From positions 496,001 to 560,000 of the forward strand of contig NZ_JBPODT010000004.1 in NCBI RefSeq assembly GCF_051390635.1: a stretch of 64,000 bases of DNA, given 5' to 3'. The translations under genes were made by a program, and so were the position numbers. The notes beneath the pieces are model-generated. The model was not told the DNA's origin. It ran no database searches and saw only the letters and a list, made by a program, of their open reading frames with translations. Positions 1 through 7,933 of the stretch are shown here, one piece after another. Numbering within the stretch: position 1 is the stretch's first letter; every line of letters begins with the position of its first letter. The DNA comes from Microbaculum sp051390635 (GTDB lineage: Bacteria; Pseudomonadota; Alphaproteobacteria; Rhizobiales; Tepidamorphaceae).

Positions 1-298
1 CGCCGAGCACCGGCGCGAGCACCGATACGCAGGGCGTGCCGATCTCCTTGCAGCTCTTTTCGAGCCGCTCGCTGAGCTCGGCCCCGATCAGCGTATAGAG
101 GACGATACCGGGCGCATCCTCGATGTCGGCTATGACGCGCTCGAGCTGCTTCTGCGACCGCACCAGCGGATAGACGTGTTCGATCGCACGCACCGAGGCG
201 TATTGCGCGGCCGCCGCGCGCGCCACCGCGATCAGCGTCTCGCCGGTCGCGTCCGAGACCAGGTGCAGATGGACGTAGCTATGAATGCGATCCGGCAT
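1..298 (-). CDS. PpsR/DUF299-type kinase-pyrophosphorylase (pyruvate, phosphate dikinase regulatory protein), N-terminal part
   Basis: This is the N-terminal 99 codons of a gene that runs off the left edge. The start ATG is at 296-298. The protein opens with residues reading LHLVSDATGETL, the hallmark of the DUF299 family, which in bacteria phosphorylates and dephosphorylates pyruvate phosphate dikinase or PEP synthase using ADP/Pi. The following segment (VIADIEDAPGIVLYTLIG) also fits the family. It is divergent from hemE across a 344-bp gap. In many alphaproteobacteria this family sits next to hemE beside the chromosome origin, which supports both calls. The catalytic C-terminal part is outside the window, so activity cannot be judged. 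Family assignment is firm; which kinase it regulates here is inferred. Confidence 0.85.
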   Translation of the reverse strand, partial: MPDRIHSYVHLHLVSDATGETLIAVARAAAAQYASVRAIEHVYPLVRSQKQLERVIADIEDAPGIVLYTLIGAELSERLEKSCKEIGTPCVSVLAPVLG

Positions 299-642
299 CG
301 GCTTGTTAAGACCTGTGGAGAACCTGGTCGTTATCCCCGGCTCACGGGCCCGGTGGGGAATCCTATCGGCTGACTTAGCGTTTGACCCGCTCGGTCATCA
401 ACAGGTTCTTCCGTCCAGGTACGGAATCCGGGATGCCCGGTTGATTTCGTTAATAATGGGTAAACATGCTGGGCCGGTTTTCGGATCGACCCGACGAGTC
501 ATTGAATTTATTAATGAAATCTTAACGGCACGAACCGCGACGAAATGCGGCTTGCCAGATCATTTTGGGACCGGTGTTGTGGACAGACTTTAATCCCGCT
601 AGTTGGCTCTCTAAGAATCAGAATCGAAGGAATCCTCTCTCT
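299..642. other. candidate chromosomal replication origin (oriC)
   Basis: This 344-bp stretch has no credible gene and lies between divergent ppsR and hemE, the position of the origin in Caulobacter and several Rhizobiales. It is markedly more AT-rich than its surroundings around 441-530. It contains a perfect CtrA-type box at 511-525, a second with one mismatch at 450-464, and DnaA-box-like 9-mers: TGTGGAGAA at 314-322 (one mismatch to TGTGGATAA), TTATCCCCG at 331-339 and TGTGGACAG at 578-586 (two mismatches each). parS sites and parAB lie 7-12 kb away, as expected near an origin. The hemE promoter must also lie here. The origin call is an inference from synteny plus motifs. Confidence 0.7.
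511..525 (+). promoter_or_regulatory. CtrA-binding box (TTAA-N7-TTAA)
   Basis: The sequence TTAATGAAATCTTAA matches the full CtrA consensus TTAA-N7-TTAA exactly and is followed by C, as in the extended consensus. A second copy at 450-464 (TTAATAATGGGTAAA) has one mismatch. In Caulobacter, CtrA binds such boxes in the origin next to hemE to silence replication. The same role here is inferred from position. Confidence 0.65.
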
Positions 643-1704
643 TTGACTCTATTGAAAGAAGACCGTCTACCTGTTGATCGTCGGGTGGCGAAGGTTCTGG
701 CAGGCGAGCGATACGACGTGCCGCCCGTCTGGATGATGCGGCAGGCAGGACGGTATCTGCCCGAGTACCGAGAGGTACGGGCGCGCTATCCCAGTTTCCT
801 CGACCTGTGCTACACGCCGGACGCCGCGACCGAGGTGACGCTGCAGCCGATACGGCGGTTCGGGTTCGACGCGGCGATCCTGTTCTCCGACATCCTGGTC
901 GTGCCGGACGCGCTCGGACAGCCGGTACGGTTCGAGCAGGGCGAAGGGCCCAGGCTCGCGCCGCTATCGGGAGGCGCGGATATCGCGGCGCTGACGCCGG
1001 AGAGGATCGCCAGCCATCTCTCACCGGTGTTCGAGACCGTGGAGCGGGTACGGGCGGGCCTGCCCGACGAAGTGACGCTGCTGGGCTTCTGCGGGGCGCC
1101 GTGGACGGTCGCAACCTACATGATCGCCGGTCAGGGTACGCCGGATCAGCGGCCGGCGCGGATGATGGCCTATGGCGAGCCGGAGCTGTTCCAGCAGCTG
1201 ATCGATATTCTGGTCGAGGCGTCGGCCGACTATCTGATCCGTCAGCTCAGGGCCGGCGCCGACGCGATCCAGATCTTCGATACCTGGGCGGGCGTGCTCG
1301 ACGAGGACGGTTTTCGGCGCTGGGCGATCGAGCCGACGCGGCGGATCATCGACACGGTGCGCGCCGAGATTCCGGGGACGCGGGTGATCGGTTTCCCGCG
1401 CGGGGCCGGGGTGCGCGCCAGGGCCTATGTCGAGGGCACGGGGATCGACGCGATCGGTCTCGACTGGACCATGCCGGTGGCGTTCGCGCGTGACACCCTG
1501 CAGCCGGTGACGGCGGTGCAGGGCAATGTCGATCCGCTGGCGTTGCTGTCCGGCGGCAAGGCGCTGGACGAAAGCGTCGACCGGATCCTGGAAACGCTGT
1601 CGGCGGGGCGGCTGATCTTCAACCTGGGCCACGGGATCCTGCCGGAGACGCCGATAGCCCACGTCGAATCGATGCTGGATCGCGTTCGGAAGGGCACGGG
1701 GTGA
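643..1704 (+). CDS. hemE: uroporphyrinogen decarboxylase
   Basis: HemE removes four carboxyl groups from uroporphyrinogen III to give coproporphyrinogen III in haem synthesis. Family motifs are clear: MRQAGRYLPEYRE near the N-terminus, FSDILVVPDALG, GFCGAPWTVATYM, IQIFDTWAGVL, and FNLGHGILPETP at the C-terminus. The open frame extends back to 565, but the TTG at 643 is preferred. It has a GAAGGA ribosome site at 626-631, 11 nt upstream, and gives a 353-residue protein, close to the usual 340-350. The stop overlaps the hemJ GTG start (GTGA), so the two are translationally coupled. Its promoter must lie in the adjacent candidate origin, as in Caulobacter. Confidence 0.95.
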   Translation: MTLLKEDRLPVDRRVAKVLAGERYDVPPVWMMRQAGRYLPEYREVRARYPSFLDLCYTPDAATEVTLQPIRRFGFDAAILFSDILVVPDALGQPVRFEQGEGPRLAPLSGGADIAALTPERIASHLSPVFETVERVRAGLPDEVTLLGFCGAPWTVATYMIAGQGTPDQRPARMMAYGEPELFQQLIDILVEASADYLIRQLRAGADAIQIFDTWAGVLDEDGFRRWAIEPTRRIIDTVRAEIPGTRVIGFPRGAGVRARAYVEGTGIDAIGLDWTMPVAFARDTLQPVTAVQGNVDPLALLSGGKALDESVDRILETLSAGRLIFNLGHGILPETPIAHVESMLDRVRKGTG

Positions 1705-2225
1705 GCGAGGGGCCGCGCCGCGGGCTTGTCCTGAGGGCCGTCGGTGGTGTCGGCGTCGCGGCGGTCCTGTTCGGCGGTCTGGCGGTCTGGCAGCCGTCGG
1801 CGCTGTATCTGTGGCTGAAGGCGTTTCACCTGATCGCGGTGATCTCGTGGATGGCGGGCATGCTCTATCTGCCGCGGCTGTTCGTCTACCATTGCGACGC
1901 GGAGCCGGGTTCGGCGCAGTCCGAGACGTTCAAGGTGATGGAGCGCAGGCTTCTGCGGTTCATCATAAACCCGGCCATGGTGGTGACCTGGGCGCTGGGA
2001 TTGTGGCTCGCCTGGGACGGGGGCTGGTGGACGTCCGGCTGGTTCCACGCGAAGTTCGCGCTGGTGATCGCGCTTTCGGCCGTGCACGGCATGTTTTCGG
2101 GCTATGTCCGCGCCTTCGCGGAGGATCGCAACAGCCATACGGCGCGATTCTATCGGATCATGAACGAGGTGCCGACGCTATTGATGGTCATCATCGTCAT
2201 TCTCGTGATCGTGAAGCCGTTCTGA
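1701..2225 (+). CDS. hemJ: protoporphyrinogen IX oxidase HemJ
   Basis: This 174-residue integral membrane protein belongs to the HemJ (UPF0093) family, which oxidises protoporphyrinogen IX in bacteria lacking HemG or HemY. Four to five hydrophobic segments are visible. The conserved histidine-bearing segment KAFHLIAVISWMAGMLYLPR is at about residues 40-59, and a second conserved His lies in LVIALSAVHG. The C-terminus is strongly hydrophobic (LLMVIIVILVIV). It starts with GTG overlapping the hemE stop, so both haem genes form one operon. HemJ next to hemE and rho is a common rhizobial order. Confidence 0.92.
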   Translation: MSEGPRRGLVLRAVGGVGVAAVLFGGLAVWQPSALYLWLKAFHLIAVISWMAGMLYLPRLFVYHCDAEPGSAQSETFKVMERRLLRFIINPAMVVTWALGLWLAWDGGWWTSGWFHAKFALVIALSAVHGMFSGYVRAFAEDRNSHTARFYRIMNEVPTLLMVIIVILVIVKPF

Positions 2226-2244
2226 TCGAAACTGACGTGGAATA

Positions 2245-2276
2245 CTTGTGGCGTCTTGTGAGGCGGTATATATAAT
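2245..2276 (+). promoter_or_regulatory. candidate promoter for rho
   Basis: In the 210-bp gap between hemJ and rho, CTTGTG at 2245-2250 resembles the alphaproteobacterial -35 element (CTTGAC). It is followed 16 bp later by TATATA at 2267-2272, which overlaps a perfect TATAAT at 2271-2276. This would leave a rho leader of roughly 150 nt. Motif match only; other spacings are possible. Confidence 0.4.
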
Positions 2277-2435
2277 CGCCCGACTCACCTAATCGAGCGT
2301 AGGACACCGATCCGCCCGTCTCGGGTGCAAGTCCCAGCCTCGTGAACCTCCACAAAAACGATGGACCCGATTCTTTTCGCCGGTCCACGCCCCCCGAACC
2401 ACTCAGGCGTATACCGCCACAGGAGTTTACCGCCG

Positions 2436-3701
2436 ATGCGGGAAATGAAGCTTCAGGAGCTCAAGGCGAAGTCGCCTCCGGAGCTGCTCGCCTTTGCCGA
2501 AAGCCTGGAAGTCGAAAACGCCAGCGGCCTGCGGAAGCAGGAGCTGATGTTCGCGATTCTCAAGCAGCTCGCGGCGCAGGACGTCGAAATCGTCGGCGAA
2601 GGCGTCGTCGAGGTGCTGCAGGACGGATTCGGCTTCCTGCGTTCGCCCGACGCGAACTATCTGCCGGGACCGGACGACATCTATGTCAGCCCGAGCCAGA
2701 TCCGACGGTTCAGCCTGCGCACCGGCGATACGGTGGAAGGCATGATCCGCAGCCCCAAGGAGGGCGAACGGTACTTCGCGCTGCTCAAGGTCAACACGAT
2801 CAATTTCGAGGATCCTGAGAAGGCACGCCATAAGATCAATTTCGACAACCTGACGCCGCTTTACCCGGAAGATCGCTTCAACATGGAGGTTGAAGTTCCG
2901 ACGGGGAAGGACATGTCGGCCCGGGTCATCGATCTGGTCGCTCCGCTCGGCAAGGGCCAGCGCGGCCTGATCGTGGCGCCGCCGCGGACCGGCAAGACGG
3001 TTCTGCTGCAGAACATCGCCCATTCGATCACGACCAATCACCCCGAGTGCTATCTGATCGTCCTCCTGATCGACGAGCGCCCGGAAGAAGTGACCGACAT
3101 GCAGCGGTCGGTGAAGGGGGAGGTGATCTCCTCGACCTTCGACGAGCCGGCCGCGCGCCATGTCCAGGTCGCGGAAATGGTGATCGAGAAGGCCAAGCGT
3201 CTTGTGGAGCACGGTCGCGACGTCGTCATCCTGCTCGATTCGATCACGCGCCTGGGTCGTGCCTACAACACCGTCGTGCCGTCCTCGGGCAAGGTTCTGA
3301 CCGGTGGTGTCGACGCCAATGCGCTGCAGCGGCCGAAGCGTTTCTTCGGCGCGGCGCGCAATATCGAGGAAGGCGGCTCGCTGACGATCATCGCGACGGC
3401 GCTGATCGATACCGGCAGCCGCATGGACGAAGTGATCTTCGAAGAGTTCAAGGGCACCGGCAATTCGGAAATCATCCTCGACCGCAAGGTCGCCGACAAA
3501 CGCGTATTCCCGTCCATGGACATCACGCGGTCTGGCACGCGCAAGGAAGAACTACTGGTCTCGCCCGACAAGCTCAAGAAGATGTACGTTCTGCGCCGCA
3601 TCCTCAATCCGATGGGGACGGTGGACGCCATCGAGTTCCTGCTCGACAAGCTCCGGCAGACGAAGGGCAATGACGAGTTCTTCGATTCGATGAACACCTG
3701 A
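2436..3701 (+). CDS. rho: transcription termination factor Rho
   Basis: Rho is the hexameric RNA helicase that terminates transcription at rut sites. The protein has an N-terminal Rho_N segment (MKLQELKAKSPPELLAFAE), an RNA-binding cold-shock-like domain (VLQDGFGFLRSPDANYLPGP), Walker A APPRTGKT, Walker B region VVILLDSITRLGRAYN, and the Q- and R-loop regions. The frame is open from 2361, but ATG 2436 has AGGAG at 2421-2425 and gives 421 residues, the usual length. A strong terminator follows. The gene stands alone behind a leader of over 100 nt; Rho autoregulates through such leaders in some bacteria, but that is not shown here. Confidence 0.97.
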   Translation: MREMKLQELKAKSPPELLAFAESLEVENASGLRKQELMFAILKQLAAQDVEIVGEGVVEVLQDGFGFLRSPDANYLPGPDDIYVSPSQIRRFSLRTGDTVEGMIRSPKEGERYFALLKVNTINFEDPEKARHKINFDNLTPLYPEDRFNMEVEVPTGKDMSARVIDLVAPLGKGQRGLIVAPPRTGKTVLLQNIAHSITTNHPECYLIVLLIDERPEEVTDMQRSVKGEVISSTFDEPAARHVQVAEMVIEKAKRLVEHGRDVVILLDSITRLGRAYNTVVPSSGKVLTGGVDANALQRPKRFFGAARNIEEGGSLTIIATALIDTGSRMDEVIFEEFKGTGNSEIILDRKVADKRVFPSMDITRSGTRKEELLVSPDKLKKMYVLRRILNPMGTVDAIEFLLDKLRQTKGNDEFFDSMNT

Positions 3702-3730
3702 ACACCGGATTGCTTACCGTGAGACATGGA

Positions 3731-3758
3731 GGCCGGGCCCCGCGGGGCCCGGCCTTTT
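3731..3758 (+). terminator. rho intrinsic terminator
   Basis: A perfect 11-bp GC stem (GGCCGGGCCCC at 3731-3741 paired with 3744-3754) is followed by TTTT at 3755-3758. It lies 30 nt after the rho stop codon. Confidence 0.85.
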
Positions 3759-3874
3759 CGTTTGAGCGGCCGATCGATGATGCGGGCGGTGTCGTTTGGC
3801 CGAAGTGACTTCGCGGAATATTTGTTAATCGTTTAGGTTTCCCGGTAGCAATGGATTTAGATGGGAGAACCCGG

Positions 3875-4389
3875 ATGTTTTTCGGGGGGAAAGGCGTTTC
3901 GGCGCCGGCAGGACTTTTCTTCCTTGTAATGGCGGTGGCTGCGATGATGATTTCCAGTTCGCCTGCGTCCGCCAAGAGGGTGTCCTTTTCGGTTCCCGTC
4001 AGCAGCACCGTCATGCTCGGTAACGTGGAATACGAGGCGGGCGGCGCGCTTCTGGACGATGTCGGTGCCGCCGGCATCGCAGCAAGATCAAGGTGTTCTT
4101 TGTCTTCGTCACAGCGCCTGCAGCTTGCACCCTGAAATTCGAGGCGGGCGGCTACAACGGCGATCCGACATTCCTACGCCCGCGCGGCGGGCCGTTTGTA
4201 AGCCGGGCGCTTCCGTGGGTTGGCGTTCGCAAGGCGTTCATTCTTGAGTCGGATGGGATCCTGAGCGATAGGAAGCCCGGCGATATGTTTGGGCTGGAAA
4301 TGGTGAGGTATAACACCGACGCTGCCGATTCCTGCGGAAACGTGATCCTCTCGGGGGTTACGGTTAAGTACAAGGCGAAGAAAAAGTAG
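3875..4389 (+). pseudogene. secreted hypothetical protein, frameshifted
   Basis: Two overlapping partial frames read as one gene with a single-base loss. The first frame starts at ATG 3875 (GGGAGA at 3863-3868). It encodes a signal peptide with a hydrophobic core (AGLFFLVMAVAAMMISS) and an ASA cleavage site, then VSFSVPVSSTVMLGNVEYEA. Near 4075-4082 the frame must shift by one base to continue as SKIKVFFVFVTAPAACTLKF and so on to 4389; adding one base after ATCGC would restore it. The mature product would be about 140 residues with two cysteines. I do not recognise the family. Either a recent pseudogene or a base-calling error fits. It stands alone between rho and the convergent DUF255 gene. 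Confidence 0.6.
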
Positions 4390-4394
4390 CGCGT

Positions 4395-6401
4395 TCAGGT
4401 CGGATCGAGCGCGTCCTTCAATCCATTCGGATCCGTTACGGGCAGCGAGCAGGTGTCGCCGCGGCAGACATAGGCGGTGACGTGTCCGTCGACCTGGACC
4501 TTGCCGTGGGCGGGATGGCAGGACGGCAATTCTTCGCCTGGCCGAAGCACGATCAGCGATCGATTCGGATCCGGAACGCGATTCACGATCGAAAGGAAGC
4601 CTTTCAGGTCGTCGTCGGGTTTTCCGATCAACACGACCTGCAGGCCGGTCGTACGCACGGCGAGGGCGGACAGCAGGCTCGCGTGGCCGACGGGATTTTG
4701 TGCCGCATCGGAAGCAAAGGCGGCGAGAAGGCGGTCGGCGCGAGCGAGGAAGCGGTCTTCGCCGGTCAGGTGATAGAGACGGGCGAGGACCGTGGCGGCG
4801 ACGCCGTTCGGATTTGCGGTGGCCTCGTCGACGCCGGAGCGCATCCGGATGGTCACATCGTTGGCGTCGGACGCGGCAAGGCGATAGCTGCCGTCCTCGC
4901 CGACGTGCCAGGTCTCCAGCAGGTCGGCAAGCGAGATCGCATCATCGAGATAGGGACGATTGCCGGTCGCGTCTGCCAGGGCGAGGGCAGCGGACGTCAT
5001 TGCGGCATAGTCGGTGGAAAAGCCGGGCCACGTCATCTTGCCCGCGCGGTATGCGTGGGCGATGCGGCCGTCGCGGATCATCGAGTCGGTGACGAAACGA
5101 TAGGCGGTTTCGGCGAGAGCGATCCAGGCCGGGCGCCCGAACGTCCGTCCGGCATAGGCGAGGGCGGCGATCATCATGCCGTTCCAGTCGGCGAGGACCT
5201 TGTCATCGCGGCCGGGATGGACACGCGGGTCCCGGGCGTGGAACAGGATTGCCCGGGCTTCGGCCAGGCGCGATTCGTCGGTTTCGGACAGTGGGAACGG
5301 ATCGTCGAGGCGATTGAGGATGTTACGGCCCTCGAAGTTGCCCGCTTCGGTGACGTCATAGGCTTTGGCGAAAAGGGCGCCGTTATCGCCGAGGAGGCCG
5401 TCGATCTCCGCCTTGTCCCAGACGTAGAAGCGGCCTTCCTCACCTTCCGAATCGGCGTCGAGGCTTGCAGCGAAGGCGGTGCCCTCGGCGATCATCTCCC
5501 GCGTCAGCCAATCGACCGTTTCTTCGATTCGGGAGCGAAACAGGGGATTTCCTGTCCTGATCCACGCCGTGGTCAGCAGGTCGATGAGCTGGGCATTGTC
5601 GTAGAGCATCTTCTCGAAATGCGGCACCAGCCAGCGCTCGTCGACGGCATAGCGGGCGAAGCCACCGCCGAGATGATCGTAGATTCCGCCGCGGGCGATC
5701 CTCGAAAGGGTGTGCTCGACCGATTCGAAAAAGCGTGTCTCGCCGGTCATCAGGCCGGCGCGCCAGACGAGATCGTGGATCGGAGCTTGCGGAAACTTGG
5801 GCGCGCCGTTGAGGCCGCCGTTCACGGGATCGAAGATCTCGAGCAATCTTCCGGCGATCGCCGGGACGATGTTGGGGGATAGTTGGCCCGGATCGGTCGC
5901 GGCAGGTGCTAGACGGGCGGTGATGGCGGCGCGGTTCTGTTCGATCTTGCCGGGGTCGTCGCGGAAGATACCGGCGATGTGCTTGAGGACGTCGACGAAG
6001 CCGGGCCGGCCGTAACGGGCGGTCTTGGGGAAATAGGTTCCGCCCCAGAACGGATCGCCGTCAGGGGTCAGAAACATGGTCAGCGGCCATCCGCCGTGCT
6101 CGCCGAGTTGATGCAGCGCGGCCATATAGAGCTGGTCGATATCGGGGCGTTCCTCGCGGTCGACCTTGATGTTGACGAACAGATCGTTCATCCAGCGGGC
6201 GGTTTCGGGATCCTCGAAGCTCTCGTGGGCCATAACATGGCACCAGTGGCAGGCGGCGTAGCCGATCGACAGGAGGATTGGCTTGCCGGAGGCTCTGGCT
6301 TCGGCGAGCGCATCCGTTCCCCAGGGGCGCCAGTGGACCGGATTGTCGGCGTGCTGGAGGAGATAGGGGCTGGTTTCTTGGCTGAGGCGGTTTTCGGTCA
6401 T
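4395..6401 (-). CDS. DUF255 thioredoxin-domain protein (YyaL/SPATA20 family)
   Basis: This 668-residue protein belongs to the YyaL/spermatogenesis-associated protein 20 family. The N-terminal thioredoxin-like domain starts with SQETSPYLLQHADNPVHW and carries the signature CHWCHVMAHESFED at about residues 50-63, followed by VNIKVDREERPDIDQLYM and GGWPLTMFLTPDG. The rest resembles an (alpha/alpha)6 glycosidase-like barrel (HFEKMLYDNAQL, SLDADSEGEEGRFYVW, DWNGMMIAALA). Length matches the family. The enzymatic function is not settled. It is divergent from mnmE with a 46-bp gap and convergent with the frameshifted secreted gene. Confidence 0.9.
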   Translation of the reverse strand: MTENRLSQETSPYLLQHADNPVHWRPWGTDALAEARASGKPILLSIGYAACHWCHVMAHESFEDPETARWMNDLFVNIKVDREERPDIDQLYMAALHQLGEHGGWPLTMFLTPDGDPFWGGTYFPKTARYGRPGFVDVLKHIAGIFRDDPGKIEQNRAAITARLAPAATDPGQLSPNIVPAIAGRLLEIFDPVNGGLNGAPKFPQAPIHDLVWRAGLMTGETRFFESVEHTLSRIARGGIYDHLGGGFARYAVDERWLVPHFEKMLYDNAQLIDLLTTAWIRTGNPLFRSRIEETVDWLTREMIAEGTAFAASLDADSEGEEGRFYVWDKAEIDGLLGDNGALFAKAYDVTEAGNFEGRNILNRLDDPFPLSETDESRLAEARAILFHARDPRVHPGRDDKVLADWNGMMIAALAYAGRTFGRPAWIALAETAYRFVTDSMIRDGRIAHAYRAGKMTWPGFSTDYAAMTSAALALADATGNRPYLDDAISLADLLETWHVGEDGSYRLAASDANDVTIRMRSGVDEATANPNGVAATVLARLYHLTGEDRFLARADRLLAAFASDAAQNPVGHASLLSALAVRTTGLQVVLIGKPDDDLKGFLSIVNRVPDPNRSLIVLRPGEELPSCHPAHGKVQVDGHVTAYVCRGDTCSLPVTDPNGLKDALDPT

Positions 6402-6447
6402 GCGGTTTTTGCGGGTTCCGTAGGATATCTAAGGCGGTGGCGGTGAA

Positions 6448-7794
6448 GTGACAGGGCAGTGTGATCCGGTGGAGACCGACACGATCTTCGCGGTGTCTAG
6501 CGGCGCGGGCAAGGCCGGCGTCGCGGTCGTGCGGGTGTCGGGTCCGGCGTCGGCTCGGTCGGTTGAACGTCTGGCCGGGTCGGTTCCGCCTGCCCGGGTC
6601 GCGTCGGTACGGTCGATTCGGGGGCGGAACGGCGAGGCGATCGACAAGGGGCTGGTGCTGTGGATGCCGGGTCCGGCAAGCTTCACCGGCGAGGACTGCG
6701 TCGAGTTCCATGTCCATGGCGGCCGCGCCGTCGTGGCGGGGCTGATCGAGGCGCTGTCGGGGTTCCACGGCTTGCGGGCGGCCGAAGCCGGAGAGTTTGC
6801 CAGGCGGGCGTTCGCTAACGGCAAACTCGACCTGACCGAGGTCGAGGGGCTCGCCGATCTGATCGACGCGGAGACCGAGGCGCAGCGGCGTCAGGCCCTG
6901 CGGCAACTCGAGGGCCGGGCCGGTCGGGTGTTCGACACCTGGCGGGAACGGCTGATCGGCATTCTGGCCCTGTGCGAAGCGGGGATCGATTTCGCCGACG
7001 AGGATGATGTGCCGGCCGGGGTGAGCGGGCAGGTCGGCCCGGCGATCGCGGATTTGTGCGCGGAAATGGCGCGGGAGCTCGCCGACGGTGGCCGTGGAGA
7101 GATGATTCGCGACGGTGTTACGGTGGTCATCGCCGGTGAGCCGAATGTCGGAAAATCGAGCCTGATCAATGCATTGGCACGTCGCGACGTAGCGATTGTC
7201 TCGGAGCTGCCGGGGACGACGCGGGACGCGATCGCGGTGCGCCTCGATCTCGCCGGCGTTCCGGTAACGGTGGTTGATACGGCGGGTATTCGCGAAACGG
7301 CCGATGCGATTGAGACCGAAGGGGTACGGCGTGCGCGCGATCACGCGGCGCGGGCCGACCTTGTTCTGTGGCTGGTCGAACGGGGCACGGAACAGAACGG
7401 GGATTTGGCTGTTGGTGGATCGGAAGCCTGGTTTGTCGAGACCAAGGTCGATGTCAGAGGCGGGGAGGCCGGGCTGCTGACGGATGATCGGTTCGGTATT
7501 TCGGCGAAGACCGGGTCGGGGATCGCCGCGCTTATCGAGGCTCTGGCGACGTGGATCGGCGATCGAGTCGGAAGCGGAACGGATTCGCTGATCACACGGG
7601 CGCGGCATCGCACCGAAACGATGACGGCGCTTGCGGCGCTGGAACGGGCGGGGCGGCTCGACTACGTGGCGGATGGGGACCTCGTCGCCGAGGAACTGCG
7701 GGCGGCGGCGAACGCGCTCGGGCGCATTACCGGCCGGATCGATGTCGAGGACGTGCTGGATGCGATCTTCGGGCAATTCTGCATCGGCAAGTAA
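6448..7794 (+). CDS. mnmE: tRNA uridine-5-carboxymethylaminomethyl GTPase MnmE
   Basis: MnmE works with MnmG to modify the wobble uridine (U34) of certain tRNAs. The N-terminal tetrahydrofolate-binding domain is recognisable (TIFAVSSGAGKAGVAVVRVSG; EFHVHGG; GEFARRAFANGKLDLTEVEG). The G domain has G1 GEPNVGKSSL, G2/G3 LPGTTRDAI and DTAGIRE, and the protein ends in the invariant FGQFCIGK with its catalytic cysteine. The G4 position reads TKVD rather than NKxD. GTG 6448 is used as the start (AAGGCGG 10 nt upstream); GTG 6469 is an alternative. It is the first gene of the mnmE-mnmG-rsmG-parA-parB row. Confidence 0.95.
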   Translation: MTGQCDPVETDTIFAVSSGAGKAGVAVVRVSGPASARSVERLAGSVPPARVASVRSIRGRNGEAIDKGLVLWMPGPASFTGEDCVEFHVHGGRAVVAGLIEALSGFHGLRAAEAGEFARRAFANGKLDLTEVEGLADLIDAETEAQRRQALRQLEGRAGRVFDTWRERLIGILALCEAGIDFADEDDVPAGVSGQVGPAIADLCAEMARELADGGRGEMIRDGVTVVIAGEPNVGKSSLINALARRDVAIVSELPGTTRDAIAVRLDLAGVPVTVVDTAGIRETADAIETEGVRRARDHAARADLVLWLVERGTEQNGDLAVGGSEAWFVETKVDVRGGEAGLLTDDRFGISAKTGSGIAALIEALATWIGDRVGSGTDSLITRARHRTETMTALAALERAGRLDYVADGDLVAEELRAAANALGRITGRIDVEDVLDAIFGQFCIGK

Positions 7795-7813
7795 GGGGCG
7801 ATCGGAATCGGAA

Positions 7814-7829
7814 TGTTTCACGTGAATCA
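7814..7829. promoter_or_regulatory. parS-like ParB binding site 1
   Basis: TGTTTCACGTGAATCA differs by one base from the consensus TGTTTCACGTGAAACA. It lies in the mnmE-mnmG gap, about 2.7-3.5 kb before parA and parB. Confidence 0.85.
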
Positions 7830-7857
7830 CGGTTAACGGCCTGACCGCCGGTAGGCC

Positions 7858-7873
7858 GGATTCACGTGAAACA
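7858..7873. promoter_or_regulatory. parS-like ParB binding site 2
   Basis: GGATTCACGTGAAACA differs from the parS consensus at two outer positions but keeps the TTCACGTGAA core. It is 28 bp after site 1 in the same intergenic gap. Confidence 0.7.
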
Positions 7874-7933
7874 GCTGTCGGGCCCAATCAGACCTTGGCA
7901 GCGGCGGGGCAATCACTGTAATCAGCGCGTCTA

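Noticed and set aside
2226..2435. Structured riboswitch in the rho leader
   Set aside because: No known aptamer pattern recognised; only a plausible promoter and a leader.
6061..7887. 608-codon open frame on the minus strand opposite mnmE
   Set aside because: Runs across two real genes, low-complexity Arg/Pro-rich composition, no recognisable domain.
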